A DNA stretch of 64,000 nt from Orientallactaga sibirica (GCA_036365145.1 JAEOAD010000024.1:13902501-13966500); one strand, 5' to 3'. Shown: positions 21,253 through 31,432, numbered from the stretch's first letter. Made by a program: numbers and translations. Notes: generated by a model from the sequence alone, not told the origin.

Positions 21253-21655
21253 TCATTAGTTGTTCATAAGAAAAGTTTATAATTTCATCAAGAATGGAAT
21301 TTAGTAATTCCAATAAAACACTAATCTAATGAGTACAATTGGGTGTGTTAGGACAAACGGCCCAGATGCTTCACAAGGTAGCATTATCATAAAGTAGTAC
21401 CATAACCCTGGGCCTTGCACCATTTTTCATATCATCATACACAGAAAAGAATAGTTGCTTGGTTCACCCGTGTAAATGACTTTTGCTGGCAGACTAAAGG
21501 TCTGGTACCTATCCTAGGTACCAGAAGCTGAGGACTGTAGCCCAACATACATTGTGGCACACTTCCTTGTCACATTTGTGTTTGGAATCCCAACATCTCA
21601 CTAAAATCATGACCAAACCTCAAGGTATCTAAATATCTAAACTTCAAATTTGCAG
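21253..21655. other. Non-repetitive intronic DNA
   Basis: No repeat recognised. Confidence 0.4.
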
Positions 21656-21755
21656 GCCAGGCGTGATGATACACCTGTAATCCCTGAGGTCAGTGCGGGC
21701 TAATAATGAGCTTCAGTCCACCCTGGACTACAGAATAAGACCCTGTCTGAGAAAC
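21656..21755 (+). mobile_element. B1 SINE, internally deleted
   Basis: GGCCAGGCGTGATGATACAC joined early to the second half (CAGTCCACCCTGGACTACAG). Confidence 0.7.
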
Positions 21756-22583
21756 GCACACAGCAATTATATGTGCAATTTCTAAAGTTGACTACTGCTT
21801 GCAGCTTCTTCCTGATGTAATTAAGCTAATCAACTCTTGGAAGTTTCTAAGCAAGCATGGAATTAGGGTTGTGAGGGCTGAGAGATCTCATACCGTCTCA
21901 CACTTAGTTGATAGAACCCCAGATCAGCCACCCTAAGCTTGCTGAAGCTCGGCCCTGCCAGTGAGGACTCAGGATTATTTGTTTGGGGTCCATCCTATAA
22001 CTTCTTTGGAAAACAAGGTAGTTAGAGCTGCTTCACGGTCTCTTGAGAACTGGTGCTGGTTAAACACCATGGAGTCCCAATCTGCAGCTCCCCTTCTAGA
22101 TGCCAGGAGTAATCCACCAGCTTATCAGCCATCATCCTTTCTAATTTTAACAAACTTTCCCAATGTGTTCTAATCCCCAAGTTACATATTAATGTTTGAG
22201 TTGGCTACTTCTGGATGACACAAAGGTACATGTGTTATCAGCTAATTGTATCCGAAATCACCTTGTAACCTAATGAGTTACTTCTGGTAGGTTTCCAGTT
22301 AATCTAGTCATTTGTTTCTGCAACAGCTTTCTCAACTCTTTCCTGAATCTGAAATAGCTTACTTTGTGACCTGTGAACACTAAAATACCAATTAAAGGCT
22401 TTTACTAATTTGTACTATTTCTCTATAAAATTATATAGTTAGCTTAAATCATCATATAATAATTAAAGGAGTGTTCACAATATAAAAGGTTATCTCTAAG
22501 TATTTTATGTGTCTAATATAATGTTCCATACATATATTTATAAATTTATATATAAGAATAGCTTCATACAAAAAGAACCTATG
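21756..22583. other. Non-repetitive intronic DNA
   Basis: About 830 bp with no family I recognise. A + strand open frame at 21961-22173 lacks splice signals and is taken as chance. Confidence 0.4.
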
Positions 22584-22707
22584 AGCCAAGCATGGTGGCA
22601 CTGGGAGGCAGAGGTAGGAGGATCGCTGTGAGTATGAAGCCACCCTGAAACTACATAGTGAACTCCAGGTCAGCCTGGGCTAAAGAGAGACCCTACCTCA
22701 AACAATG
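22584..22707 (+). mobile_element. B1 SINE, internally deleted
   Basis: Lacks the CGCCTTTAATCCCAGCACT block. TSD-like AAAAGAACCTATGA/AAAAGGAGCCTATGA flanks. Confidence 0.85.
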
Positions 22708-22869
22708 GAAAGAAGAAAAAAGGAGCCTATGAAAGTTGTTAAGTCCTCATTTAAAAGGTTAGTTCAGTTAATAAATGAAGAGGCATATCAAATTTAGTTA
22801 TGCACAGTACCACTGTATAAGTTAAAGTTAGGTAAATAACTTTACTAAGACAGTAGAATAAAAGAAATA

Positions 22870-23115
22870 GGGGCTGAAGAGATGGCTTAGAGGTTCAGGC
22901 ACTTGCCTGCAAAGCCAAAGAAAGGTCCCAGGTTCAATTCCCCAGGACCCACATAAGCCAGATGCACAAGAGGGTGCACACATCTGGAGTTTGTCTGCAG
23001 TGGTGGACGCTGTAGTGTGCCTATTCTTTCTCTCTCTCCCTCTCCCTCTCTCTCTCTCTCTCCCTGCCTATTTCTCTCTCTCTCAAATAATAAATAAAAA
23101 TAAAATATTTTTTAA
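22870..23115 (+). mobile_element. tRNA-headed SINE
   Basis: Full sense copy with CTCCCTCTCCCTC interruptions in its CT-run and AATAATAAATAAAAATAAAA tail. Confidence 0.95.
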
Positions 23116-23692
23116 AAAATGAAACAGCACTGTTCAAACATCTCCAGGTGGAATTATCAAAACAAAGAGGAACACATACTCAATTACTTTATCGTGTCTC
23201 CTATGTCCATCATCTATTAGGAATTGGAAATCTTTTTGTCAGGGTCAGACAGTATATAATTTAGGTTTTGTGAGCCACATACAGTCTCTATTGAATTTTG
23301 TTTGTTTGTTGTTACATTTCTTTAAAAATATCTAAACCATTTTAGCTGGTAGCCTATATATAAAAAGTCACGGACATAAGCTTGTTGTTCTGTGACCTAT
23401 GTTATGCTAGTTACTCCATGTTAATCAGCAGTTAGTAAAGATTTAGAAATTTACAGTGTCCAGAACTTAGGGCTATTCCTAACATGACAGTAATAAACAA
23501 CCTATCACGGACTAAACCAGAAATGAATTCTGCATTTCATAAGAATCAGAAGCTAACCTTCCAAAATTACTGTTATTTACTTGGACTTGGTTCAAATTTT
23601 GTTTGTAATGAGACTTAGATAGTAATCATAATGTAATGAAAAGTGTTGTAAATTTTAACCACTATATGACCAGGGACAGAAAGTTCACCTAT
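23116..23692. other. Non-repetitive intronic DNA
   Basis: AT-rich; nothing recognised. Confidence 0.4.
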
Positions 23693-23982
23693 ACCCAGAC
23701 CTTGTGATGCACATCTATACTCCTGGCATATGCTCCTGATTATAAGTTAAAGAATAGCTTTGGCTACATAGCAAAACTCTTATCAAAAAAAAAAATAGTT
23801 CACCAATAGAGAGACTAAACTAAATATATATCTTTGAATGATAAAAATGAATTTGAGTTGGGCCTGGTGATACATACTTGTAATCCCAACACTCAAGAGG
23901 CAAATCCAAGAGGAATGCCACAAGTTCAAGGCCAGCCTAGTTCCCATAACCAGTTCCAGACCAAGAAGGACCTACCTACTGA
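23693..23982 (+). mobile_element. Two old B1 SINEs
   Basis: A heavily decayed unit (23693-23795) and a better one (23857-23982: TTGGGCCTGGTGATACATAC, AAGTTCAAGGCCAGCCTAG). Confidence 0.65.
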
Positions 23983-24389
23983 GACAATATATTTACAGAA
24001 AAAATCTGGGTTAATTTCATAAGCAGAAAATGATATTTCTGTACATTGCTAGTTATCATTTTTACTCAGTAATTAGGCCATCCTTAAATTGTAACTACTA
24101 CTCCACATATTTGTAAAGAACGATACTGCCTTATTCATTCGAGCTGTGTTCTCATTGAACTGGCATTTTATTTCACATTGCTTAGAGATGACTCTCGTGA
24201 ACTTTATGTCCAGACTTAGCTAGGACTGAGCAGGTTCTCTCATTGAACTGCTCGCCTGTGTACATGTGTATTTGGAAACAAGGTTCTTTGTAATTTTCAG
24301 AAGATGTAAGTGGTAAATGAGTAAGCTGTCTCTCTAATATATTAAATTACATAAAGTAGGAAATTGGCAGAGAGAGGAGGATTAAGGCA
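23983..24389. other. Non-repetitive intronic DNA
   Basis: Nothing recognised. Confidence 0.4.
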
Positions 24390-24513
24390 AAATCTCATGT
24401 AGTTAAGGTGCCCTTGACCTCCATATGTACTCCAGTATGACTGTGAGCCCCTGATCCTCCTGCCTCCACCTCCCAAGTGCTAGCATTACAGGTATTCAGC
24501 ACCACACCAGCTT
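24390..24513 (-). mobile_element. B1-like SINE, old
   Basis: GATCCTCCTGCCTCCACCTC then CACCACACCAGCTT. Confidence 0.65.
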
Positions 24514-24551
24514 AAAATAGGATGTGTGATTGGAATCTTTGACTTAGAAAT

Positions 24552-24755
24552 TCTTACTGGAAAGATGGCTTAGCAGTTAAGGCACTTGCCTACAAAGCCA
24601 AAGGACCCAGGTTCAATTCCCCATTACCCATGTAAATCAAGATGCACCAGGTGGCACATGTGTCTGGAGTTCATTTGCAGTGACTAGAGGCCCTATTGTG
24701 CCCATTCTCTCCCTCTCTGTCTCATAAATAAAATATTTAAAAAAAAAAAAAAAAG
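24552..24755 (+). mobile_element. tRNA-headed SINE
   Basis: Sense copy with clear A and B boxes; its A-tail hosts the next B1. Confidence 0.95.
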
Positions 24756-24762
24756 AAATGCA

Positions 24763-24944
24763 GCCGGGCATGGTGGCACACGCCTTTAATCCCAGCACTC
24801 GGGAGGCAGAGGTAGGAGGATCGCCAAGAGTTCGAGGCCACCCTGAGACTACATAGTTAATTCCAGGTCAGCCTGGACCAGAATGAGACCCTACCAAAAC
24901 CGCAAAAACCAAAAAGAAAAAAGAAAGAAAGAAAAAGAAAGAAA

Positions 24945-24979
<35 letters not shown>
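24763..24979 (+). mobile_element. B1 SINE with (GAAA)n tail
   Basis: Near-consensus B1 (GCCGGGCATGGTGGCACACG) whose A-tail has become a GAAA tandem, about 24917-24979. Confidence 0.95.
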
Positions 24980-24980
<1 letters not shown>

Positions 24981-25087
24981 GGTACTATTTTATTCTGTAA
25001 CAGTTCCCCTCTCCTATTTTTTTCTTGATATTCTGTATAGCCTCTTATTGCACTGAAATAATTAAGCAGTTAAACCAAGAAGTAAAG

Positions 25088-25203
25088 TAGGCATGATGTC
25101 ACCTACCTGTAGTCCCAGCACTCAGACAGAAGGCTGAGGAAAGAGCATTGTCACAAGTTCACAGCCTTCCAAGAGTGAGATGCCTCCTTGAAAAAAGTAA
25201 ACA
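25088..25203 (+). mobile_element. B1-like SINE, old
   Basis: GTAGGCATGATGTCACCTAC to TGCCTCCTTGAAAAAAG. Confidence 0.6.
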
Positions 25204-25409
25204 AATAATAAATAAGTAAACCAGTATACAAACCCAAGAGTGATCTTGTAAATGCTTAATAATTCAGATAATATAAACACAATAAGTTGGATATAGTGAT
25301 TTTTCAATAAATATCTATTAAGTGAATGAATATGTACATCTAAATAAATGAGATAATTTAAATGAAGTTGTAGCCTTGATTTTTTTATAAATCTCCTTTA
25401 AAATAAATT

Positions 25410-25650
25410 GGGCTGGAGAGATGGCTTAGTGGTTAATGTGCTTGCCTGCAAAGCCAAAGAACCCAGGTTCAATTCTCCAGGACCCACATGAGCTAGATGC
25501 ACAAGGTGGTACATGTATCTGGAGTTCATTGCAATGGCTGTAGGCCCTGGCATGCCCATTCTCTCTCTATATGCCCCCCTTCTCTCCCTCCCTCTCTCTT
25601 GCTCTCTCTCAAATTAATTAATTAATTAACTAATTAATTAATTAATTTTA
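25410..25650 (+). mobile_element. tRNA-headed SINE
   Basis: Sense copy, GGGCTGGAGAGATGGCTTAG start, with an AATT tandem as its tail. Confidence 0.95.
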
Positions 25651-25660
25651 AGAAGTAGAT

Positions 25661-25727
25661 CCAAGAGCCAGTCGTGAGACCCTACCTTGAAAAACCAAAA
25701 AAAAAAGAAAAGAAAAGAAAAAGAAGA
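25661..25727 (+). mobile_element. B1 reduced to both ends
   Basis: About 10 bp of the 5' end (GAGCCAGTCGTG) run directly into the 3' end (GAGACCCTACCTTGAAAAACC): an internal deletion of roughly 110 bp. Confidence 0.7.
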
Positions 25728-25945
25728 AGAACCAATTAATAAAAGTTACTTCCATATATGATGTCAAAAACAAGCTTCAAACCAGAAAACACAGGTGTGG
25801 TCTTCTTTTATATCTTATGAAAGTCAAAAGTGGGTTTTTAGTATATTTTACACAAAATGCCCTTGTGTAGATACCTAGTTCTATCAATTATCTCTGTCTT
25901 CTCTCCTTGTAAGCATTTTATTTGTTTTTGTTTTTTCTTTTTCAG

Positions 25946-25996
25946 ACGAAAAAGGAAGTACCCGAATGGTCTAAAAAACAAAAGATGAAGACTTAG
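25946..25996 (+). CDS. PIBF1: PIBF1, last coding exon with stop
   Basis: Sixteen codons plus TAG, phase 0, preceded by a T-rich tract ending TTTTTCAG. The peptide TKKEVPEWSKKQKMKT closely matches the human PIBF1 C-terminus as I recall it (TKKEAPEWSKKQKMKT). Joined to the previous exon it gives 74 residues, about a tenth of the roughly 757-residue protein. The reading frame is intact across both exons, so the gene appears functional here. The stop lies in a short repeated region caused by an ID SINE insertion (see 25989-26095). Confidence 0.95.
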   Translation, partial: TKKEVPEWSKKQKMKT

Positions 25997-26032
25997 TACT
26001 CTGTGGTGCTAGACTTAGTGACTTGTGGTGCT
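25989..26032 (+). repeat. 22-bp tandem duplication over stop codon
   Basis: Units 25989-26010 and 26011-26032 both begin AGACTTAGT and end TGTGGTGCT, 18 of 22 positions alike. The first contains the PIBF1 stop. Confidence 0.85.
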
Positions 26033-26095
26033 GGACTCCAATGCAAAGCCTTGTGTTCTAGGCAGGCACTCTACCACCGAGCTGCATCCCCAGCA
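26021..26095 (-). mobile_element. ID SINE in PIBF1 3'UTR
   Basis: Antisense ID element; its 5' end reads GCTGGGGATGCAGCTCGGTG on the minus strand. The flanks AGACTTAGTG (26011-26020) and AGACCTAGTG (26096-26105) are its target duplication, which includes a copy of the stop codon. Confidence 0.85.
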
Positions 26096-26306
26096 AGACC
26101 TAGTGCTTTGCATGACTGTGTCATTATTCACTTGAAGTGCTTTTCCACATGGAAAAGAAAATTGAATCATGTACTTGACATTGTCAATATTAGCAATTTA
26201 ATGTTTATTTTAACTAATGTTAAATCCACAAATTTCAGTATAATCAAAAATGTTTAAAGCATAAACAAAACTATATTTTATTTTTATTTTACTTATTTTA
26301 TTACAA

Positions 26307-26312
26307 AATAAA
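26307..26312 (+). terminator. Candidate poly(A) signal
   Basis: AATAAA about 310 bp after the stop, in an AT-rich context. Confidence 0.4.
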
Positions 26313-26651
26313 TATCTTCTGTCCCTACTATGTAGATTTTAAAGTTTTCATCATTACACAGTACATTTGTGGGTCTGACTTATAAGTATTTTCTGAGTAA
26401 GTTTTTGGGACCACATAAATCCTAAGATTCTGTATTATAATACAAATAGAAAGGCACCTTGCATTTTCAAAACCTAAGGGTCCTTGGTGAAGTCTTACAG
26501 AGGGTATTTCCAGTGCCTTGTTCTGGTGGTCAGATGCCATATATGTGCTTTCTTGGGGCTTTGTATATTCTTTTTATTTTTCTCTTATATTTCATTAACT
26601 AATAAAATCTGGCAGAAAGCCCTCTATTCTGTTGGTGGAGTAAGAATTTGA

Positions 26652-26657
26652 AATAAA
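26652..26657 (+). terminator. Candidate poly(A) signal
   Basis: AATAAA followed by TGTTGCAACC and T-rich sequence; a second AATAAA lies at 26601. About 660 bp after the stop. Confidence 0.45.
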
Positions 26658-26751
26658 GTCTGTTGCAACCTTGATAATAACATTGCTGGTCGACATGCCT
26701 TATCAACCAGATGTGGGCACACATACAGCAAACTTATTCTAAAACTTTTGT

Positions 26752-26812
26752 TTTGTTTTGGTGCCTTGTTCATGTGAGGCAAGCATTCTACCGAATTACA
26801 TCCCTGGCCCTA
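26752..26812 (-). mobile_element. ID SINE remnant
   Basis: GAGGCAAGCATTCTACCG and ACATCCCTGGCCC, antisense. Confidence 0.65.
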
Positions 26813-26944
26813 GTTTAAAGATCTTAATTGACTATATTTTTGATTCTAGAATTGGACCACACTTAAAGTGTTCCAGTGAGTTGAAGAGAAAAGGCTGCTT
26901 TGATAGACAGGAAGGATGAGGAAAGCAGAAACAAAAACAAAAAG

Positions 26945-27138
26945 CAAGCCAGGCTTGTGGGTATACACTTGAAATCCCAGCACTTGGGAGATGAGGGCAG
27001 AAGGATTGGGCATTGGCTCAAAAAAAAAAAAAATCAAAGCAGATTGGTCTGTTTTTCAAAACTGATTTTGGGGATGGAGTATAGCTCAGTGGCATATTGT
27101 GAGTCCCTGGACTTATTTCCAGTACCAAAGTAATAATA
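26945..27138 (+). mobile_element. B1 remnant and ID SINE
   Basis: B1 fragment with A-tail (26945-27035), then a sense ID (27071-27138: GGGATGGAGTATAGCTCAGT). Confidence 0.65.
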
Positions 27139-27228
27139 ACCAGATGGTCAGCATCAGTTTATTTGTCTTATAAGTACTGACACAAAGGAAACTGTATTGT
27201 CATGCATGTGGAAGCTAGCCTGTGAAGG

Positions 27229-27428
27229 AATTTATTTATTTATTTACAAGCAGAGAAGATACAGGAGAGATCGAGGATGGGCACGCCAGGGCCTCTAGCC
27301 ACTGCAGACGAATTTCAGTTGTATCCACCACTTTGTGCCTCTGGCTTATGTGGGTCCTGGGGAATCAAACCCTGCGGTGTTGGGCTTTGCACGCAAGAGC
27401 CTTGACCACTGAGCAGTCTCTCCAGCCC
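27229..27428 (-). mobile_element. tRNA-headed SINE
   Basis: Antisense full copy; the flanks AGGAATTT and AGGAAATTT are a likely short TSD. Confidence 0.93.
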
Positions 27429-27479
27429 AGGAAATTTTTCTGATCTCTCTTAGTTTCTTGTAAGGCCAGATAACAGTTG

Positions 27480-27619
27480 CAGGTCCTGCCTCTTCATCTC
27501 CTAACTTCTGGGGTTACAGATGTGCGCCGCCACACCCACTTCATGCTGTGCTGAGATTGGACCCAGGGCTTCCTGCATGCGAGGTGAGCACTCTACCAAC
27601 TGAGCTACATCCCCGTCCC
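27480..27619 (-). mobile_element. B4 composite SINE
   Basis: Antisense B1-like piece (GTTACAGATGTGCGCCGCCA) followed by an antisense ID head (CTACCAACTGAGCTACATCC): the expected order for reversed B4. Confidence 0.7.
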
Positions 27620-27715
27620 ATGCACCACTTTTTCTACTTGGCTTGTTGGGGTTTAGTGAAGGAACTTCATCCAAAGCAAAACTTCTTTATTTTTATTTAA
27701 GAATGTATGGGGAGG

Positions 27716-27990
27716 CTGGAAAGATGGATCAGTGGTTAAGGCACTTGCCTGCAAAGTCAAAGGACCCATGTTCAATTCCTCAGTACCCATGTAAAGTCAG
27801 ATGCACAAAGCGATGCATATATCTGGAGTTAGTTTGCAGTGGCAAGAGGCTCTGGAGTCCCATTCTCTCTTTCTGTCCTTGCAAATGTAAATATGTCGTA
27901 TGTATGTATATATGTATATTAAAAGAAAATGTTCTCTATCTGACTCTTTCTCCTCTCTTGTCACTCTCAAATAAATAAAAATAAACAAAA
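27716..27990 (+). mobile_element. tRNA-headed SINE
   Basis: Sense copy with an internal TATG tandem insertion in the 3' region, making it longer than usual. Confidence 0.9.
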
Positions 27991-28001
27991 ATTTTTTCTT
28001 A

Positions 28002-28233
28002 AAGCCTGAAGAATATGGCTTAGCAGTTAAGCACTTGCCTGACAAGCCTAAGTACCCCAGTTTGAGGCTTGATTCTCCAGGACCCACTTGAGCCAGATGC
28101 ACAAGGTAGCACATGCATCTGGAGTTTGTTTGCAGTGGCTGGAGGCCCTGGCACACCCATTCTCTATCAGCCTTTTTGTCTCTCTGTCTGTCGCTCTCAA
28201 AAAAATTTAAAAATAAAAATTTAAAAAAAATTT
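28002..28233 (+). mobile_element. tRNA-headed SINE
   Basis: Second sense copy in tandem, inserted at the A-rich tail of the first. Confidence 0.92.
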
Positions 28234-28234
28234 T

Positions 28235-28390
28235 AGCCGGGCATGGCGGCTCACGCTTTAAACCCAGCACTCTGGAGGCAGAGATATGAGGATCCTCATG
28301 AGTTCGAGGCCACCCTGAGACTACATAGTGAAGTCCAGGTCAGCTTGAGCTAGAGTGAGACCCTACCTCAAAAAAAAAAATTTTAAAAAG
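28235..28390 (+). mobile_element. B1 SINE
   Basis: AGCCGGGCATGGCGGCTCAC start; inserted at the tail of the preceding SINE. Confidence 0.93.
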
Positions 28391-28416
28391 AAAAGAATGT
28401 ATCAAATTTTCTTAAG

Positions 28417-28592
28417 CATTGCTGACATTTTGAGCTGGATTCCTTCTTGGTGGTGGTAATGAGAAGCAACTCCATACATTAGGTGATGTTTAACGTCATT
28501 CCTGGCCTTCACCATGGATTTCAGTAGCAACCCCACTACACCTCCAGTTCTGACAACCCAAAAATGTCCTCAGCTGATATTTGGGTTGGATA
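28417..28592 (-). mobile_element. MER5-type hAT transposon
   Basis: Antisense match by eye to mammalian MER5A: GATGTTTAACGTCATTCCTGG, CAGTAGCAACCCCACTACAC, TGACAACCCAAAAATGTCCTC. An ancient (pre-rodent) insertion. Confidence 0.75.
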
Positions 28593-28727
28593 TTGTAACT
28601 GTCTCCTCACTTAAGCCCTTACTTCATCCTGCCCTGGCCATATCATTATATTACTGGATATAAATTAAAATTAAGCATATACTCTGTATTTTTCTTGTAA
28701 ATGTTTTATAAACTATTTGCTATAGAG

Positions 28728-28890
28728 AATGGGTGAAGGTGAGTTGGTAGAATGCTTTCCTGGTATGCATGAAGCTCTGGGTTCAGTCGTGAGCACCACA
28801 TAATGTAGGCACAGGGCCGCATGCCTTGTAATCTCAGCACTCCTTGGAGAAGTTGAGTAGAAAGATTAGAAGTTCAAGATCAAAATTAGT
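28728..28890 (+). mobile_element. B4 composite SINE
   Basis: ID-like head (GTGAGTTGGTAGAATGCTTT, GGGTTCAGTCGTGAGCACCA) then B1-like CTTGTAATCTCAGCACTCC. Confidence 0.7.
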
Positions 28891-28975
28891 TGGAAGCATG
28901 TTGGTGGTTCAGTGCTTGGATAATCATAAATTCTAATGGTTATTTCCACATAACTTTTTGTTTATTCATTCATTT

Positions 28976-29060
28976 TGTGGTACTGACGACTGAATCCAGA
29001 GCCTGAAGCATGGGAGGCATGCATCCTGTGCACTCTGCCACTGACTAATTACCAGCCCAT
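28976..29060 (-). mobile_element. ID SINE, old
   Basis: Antisense: GACTGAATCCAGAGCCT and CTCTGCCACTGACTAATTAC. Confidence 0.6.
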
Positions 29061-29277
29061 CATGCAGTTTTTAATGAGTGCAGTTTTCTGTACTGCTGAG
29101 ACCCTGACACAGAGCTTCTATATAATTTTTAACTGTACCTTCATGACAGAACCCCTAGGTCACTTAGGCTCAACAAAGGTAAGAATTCCTGCTTAATTCT
29201 TGGGAAAAAAAAAAAAAACTCACCTTATTAAAAATACTACTGTTCTGAGGCTTTCAGCAGTATTAAAACTACTATCT

Positions 29278-29478
29278 TGGAGCTATCATGCCTGGTACAT
29301 ATAAGGTCCTGAGTTCACTCTCCAGCCAGCACCAAATGGATGGATGGATGAAGAAATAAGTAATACTGTTAAAAATGTTGCTGTTGTATGCATCTTTAGT
29401 CCCAGCAATTTGAGTCCAAGAGTTCACAGCTAGACTGGGCAACATAGCAAGTCCCTGTCTCTTAATAAAAAGAAAAAG
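29278..29478 (+). mobile_element. ID remnant and B1 remnant
   Basis: ID 3' piece (29278-29335) and B1 piece (29388-29478: TTTAGTCCCAGCAATTTGAG, GTCCCTGTCTC). Confidence 0.6.
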
Positions 29479-29480
29479 CA

Positions 29481-29707
29481 GGCTAGAGAGATGGCTTAGC
29501 AGTTAAGGAACTTGCCTCCAAAACCTAAATACCCAGGTTTTAGTCCCCAGTGCCCACATAAGCCAGATGTACAAGGTGGCACATGTTTCTGGAGTTCACT
29601 TGCAGTGGCTGGAGGCCCTGCAATGCCCATTCTCATTCATTCTCCCCTCTCTCTCTCTCTCTCTCTCTTTCTCTTTCTCTCTCTCTCTCTCATAAGTAAA
29701 TAAATAC
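29481..29707 (+). mobile_element. tRNA-headed SINE
   Basis: Sense full copy with interrupted CT-run and ATAAGTAAATAAATAC tail; the tail is the landing site for the next cluster. Confidence 0.94.
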
Positions 29708-29732
29708 AATATGTTCTAAAAGTTTGTTTTGT

Positions 29733-29932
29733 TATTTTATTTATTTGCAAGCGGGGCAGGGGGAGGAAGAGAGACAGAGAGAGAATGGGCACACTAGGGC
29801 CTCTAGCTACTGCAAATGAACTCCAGATACATGTGCCCTTTGTGCATCTGGCTTCGTGGGTCCTGGGGAATCAAATCTGGGTCCTTTGGCTTTGTAGTCA
29901 AACATCTAACCACTAAGCCATCTCTCCAGCCC
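29733..29932 (-). mobile_element. tRNA-SINE, serial cluster 1 of 3
   Basis: Antisense. The right flank AAATAAGTACAACATTTTAAA resembles the left AAATAAATACAATATG, consistent with a TSD made from the preceding SINE tail. Confidence 0.93.
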
Positions 29933-29952
29933 AAATAAGTACAACATTTTAA

Positions 29953-30160
29953 ATTTTATTTATTTTATTTATTTATTTGAGAGAGGGGGGGACAAAGAGA
30001 GATAGAGAATGGACACACCAGAGCCCCTAGCCACTGTAAATGAATTTCAGATGCATGTGCTACCTTGTCCATCTGGCTTTACGTGCATACTGGGGAGTCC
30101 ACCCTGGATCCTTTGGCTTTGCTGGCAAGCACCTTAACCACTAAGCAATCTCTCCGGCCC
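29953..30160 (-). mobile_element. tRNA-SINE, serial cluster 2 of 3
   Basis: Antisense, with GAGAGAGGGGGGGACAAAG; the right flank AAATAAAATATTTTTTAA echoes the same AT-rich target. Confidence 0.93.
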
Positions 30161-30171
30161 AAATAAAATAT

Positions 30172-30356
30172 TTTTTAATTTTTGTTTATTTATTTGAGAG
30201 AGAAATGGGTGTGCCAGAGCCTTCAGCCACTGCAAACGAACTCCAGACACATGCACTACCTTGTGCGTCTGGCTTATGTGGGTCCTGCGGAGTCAAACCT
30301 GGAACCTTTGGCTTTGTAGGCAAGTGCCTTAACTGCTATGCCATCTCTCCAACCCC
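30172..30356 (-). mobile_element. tRNA-SINE, serial cluster 3 of 3
   Basis: Antisense; short GA-run (GAGAGAGAAATGGG) and head end CTATGCCATCTCTCCAACCC. Confidence 0.93.
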
Positions 30357-30387
30357 AAATAGTTTTTTTTAAAAGGGAATTCTAAGT

Positions 30388-30540
30388 TGCTGGCTCACTA
30401 GGTGAAAGCTACTTGCTACACAAGCCTGAAGACCTGAGTTTGTATCCCCAGAACACATGAAAAGCTGGCAGAAGCCATGGTGTGTGTGCATGCACATACA
30501 CACTCACACACATACCACCTGCATTCACATATGCACACAA
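30388..30540 (+). mobile_element. B2/B3-like SINE
   Basis: GTTGCTGGCTCACTAGGTG and CTGAAGACCTGAGTTTGTATCC head, CA-rich 3' end. Confidence 0.6.
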
Positions 30541-30555
30541 AGATTACCAAAGAAA

Positions 30556-30736
30556 TGCCAGGCTTGGAGCCACACTTCTATAATCACAAGCACTCTGAAC
30601 ACAGGCAGGAAGATCGCTGCAGTTCAAGATCAGTCTGGGCTACATAACAAGTTTCAGACTAACCAGAGCGATATGGTGGTATTGCCTCAAAATGGGAAAA
30701 ATCTGAAGACAAAACAAGCAAAAAAAAAAAAAAAAA
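30556..30736 (+). mobile_element. B1 SINE, diverged
   Basis: ATGCCAGGCTTGGAGCCACA to GGTATTGCCTCAAAATGGG with a later A-run. Confidence 0.7.
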
Positions 30737-30737
30737 G

Positions 30738-30915
30738 CTTGTTGAGGAGGTGGCTCTGTGGTTAAAAGTGCTACTTGCTAGCAAAGCCTATTGGCCCAGG
30801 TTCAGTTTCCCAGCTATACATGTAAAGCTGGAATCTGCAGTACAAGAGACTCCATCACACCCACCTATGTGTATACACACAGACACACACAAAACAAATC
30901 TTAAAAAATGTTTTA
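30738..30915 (+). mobile_element. tRNA-headed SINE, diverged
   Basis: GTTGAGGAGGTGGCTCTGTGG head and AGGTTCAGTTTCCC B-box region; ACAC-rich tail. Confidence 0.75.
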
Positions 30916-31227
30916 AAACAACTGTGTGTGATGCCTAAGTTTATTTCACCTCATCTTGCCTTACAGGGTAAAAATCTATGTTACTCAAGCTGAGACTGGA
31001 GGGCAAATCTAAGCTCAAGCTGAGTCTAGACAACACAGCGAAACAAAAAGGGAGTTACTGTAAGATAGACTAATGATATACACAGCTCATTTTTTAAATT
31101 TGATCAATACTGTAAATGCTTCAAGGAAAGGCTTCCTGAGGCCTAGAGCTCAGCAGACTAGCTTTGTATCTATTTTGGTATGACAGACTCCATAGTCCAG
31201 TCCTCCACTTTAAAAGTCCAGTAATTT
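30916..31227. other. Non-repetitive intergenic DNA
   Basis: Nothing recognised. Confidence 0.4.
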
Positions 31228-31432
31228 GGGCCTGGAGAGATGGCTCAGTGATAAAAGGCACGTAACTTGTAAGCCCGATAACCCAGGTTCAATTCCCCAG
31301 TACTCATGTAAAGCCAGATGCACAAAGTGGGACATGCATCCAGAGTTTGTGGTGGCAGGAGGCCCTGGTATACCATACAGTCTGCCTCTTTCTGTCTTCC
31401 TCCCAAATAAAGAAATAAAATATTTTTTAAAT
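31228..31432 (+). mobile_element. tRNA-headed SINE
   Basis: Sense copy with a small deletion before GTGGTGGCAGGAGGCCCTGG. Confidence 0.92.

Larger units (their letters stand above)
14960..25945 (+). other. PIBF1: PIBF1 last intron
   Basis: A 10,986-bp phase-0 intron from GTAAGT to TTTTTTCTTTTTCAG. It holds about 20 SINEs and one 3' L1 fragment on the minus strand. Confidence 0.9.
25997..26680 (+). other. PIBF1: PIBF1 3'UTR (probable)
   Basis: AT-rich, largely repeat-free sequence after the stop, except for an ID element. AATAAA hexamers occur at 26307-26312, 26601-26606 and 26652-26657. The true cleavage site cannot be chosen without transcript data. Confidence 0.65.

Noticed and set aside
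27797..28270. 157-codon minus-strand open frame
   Set aside because: It lies wholly within two tRNA-SINEs and the start of a B1.
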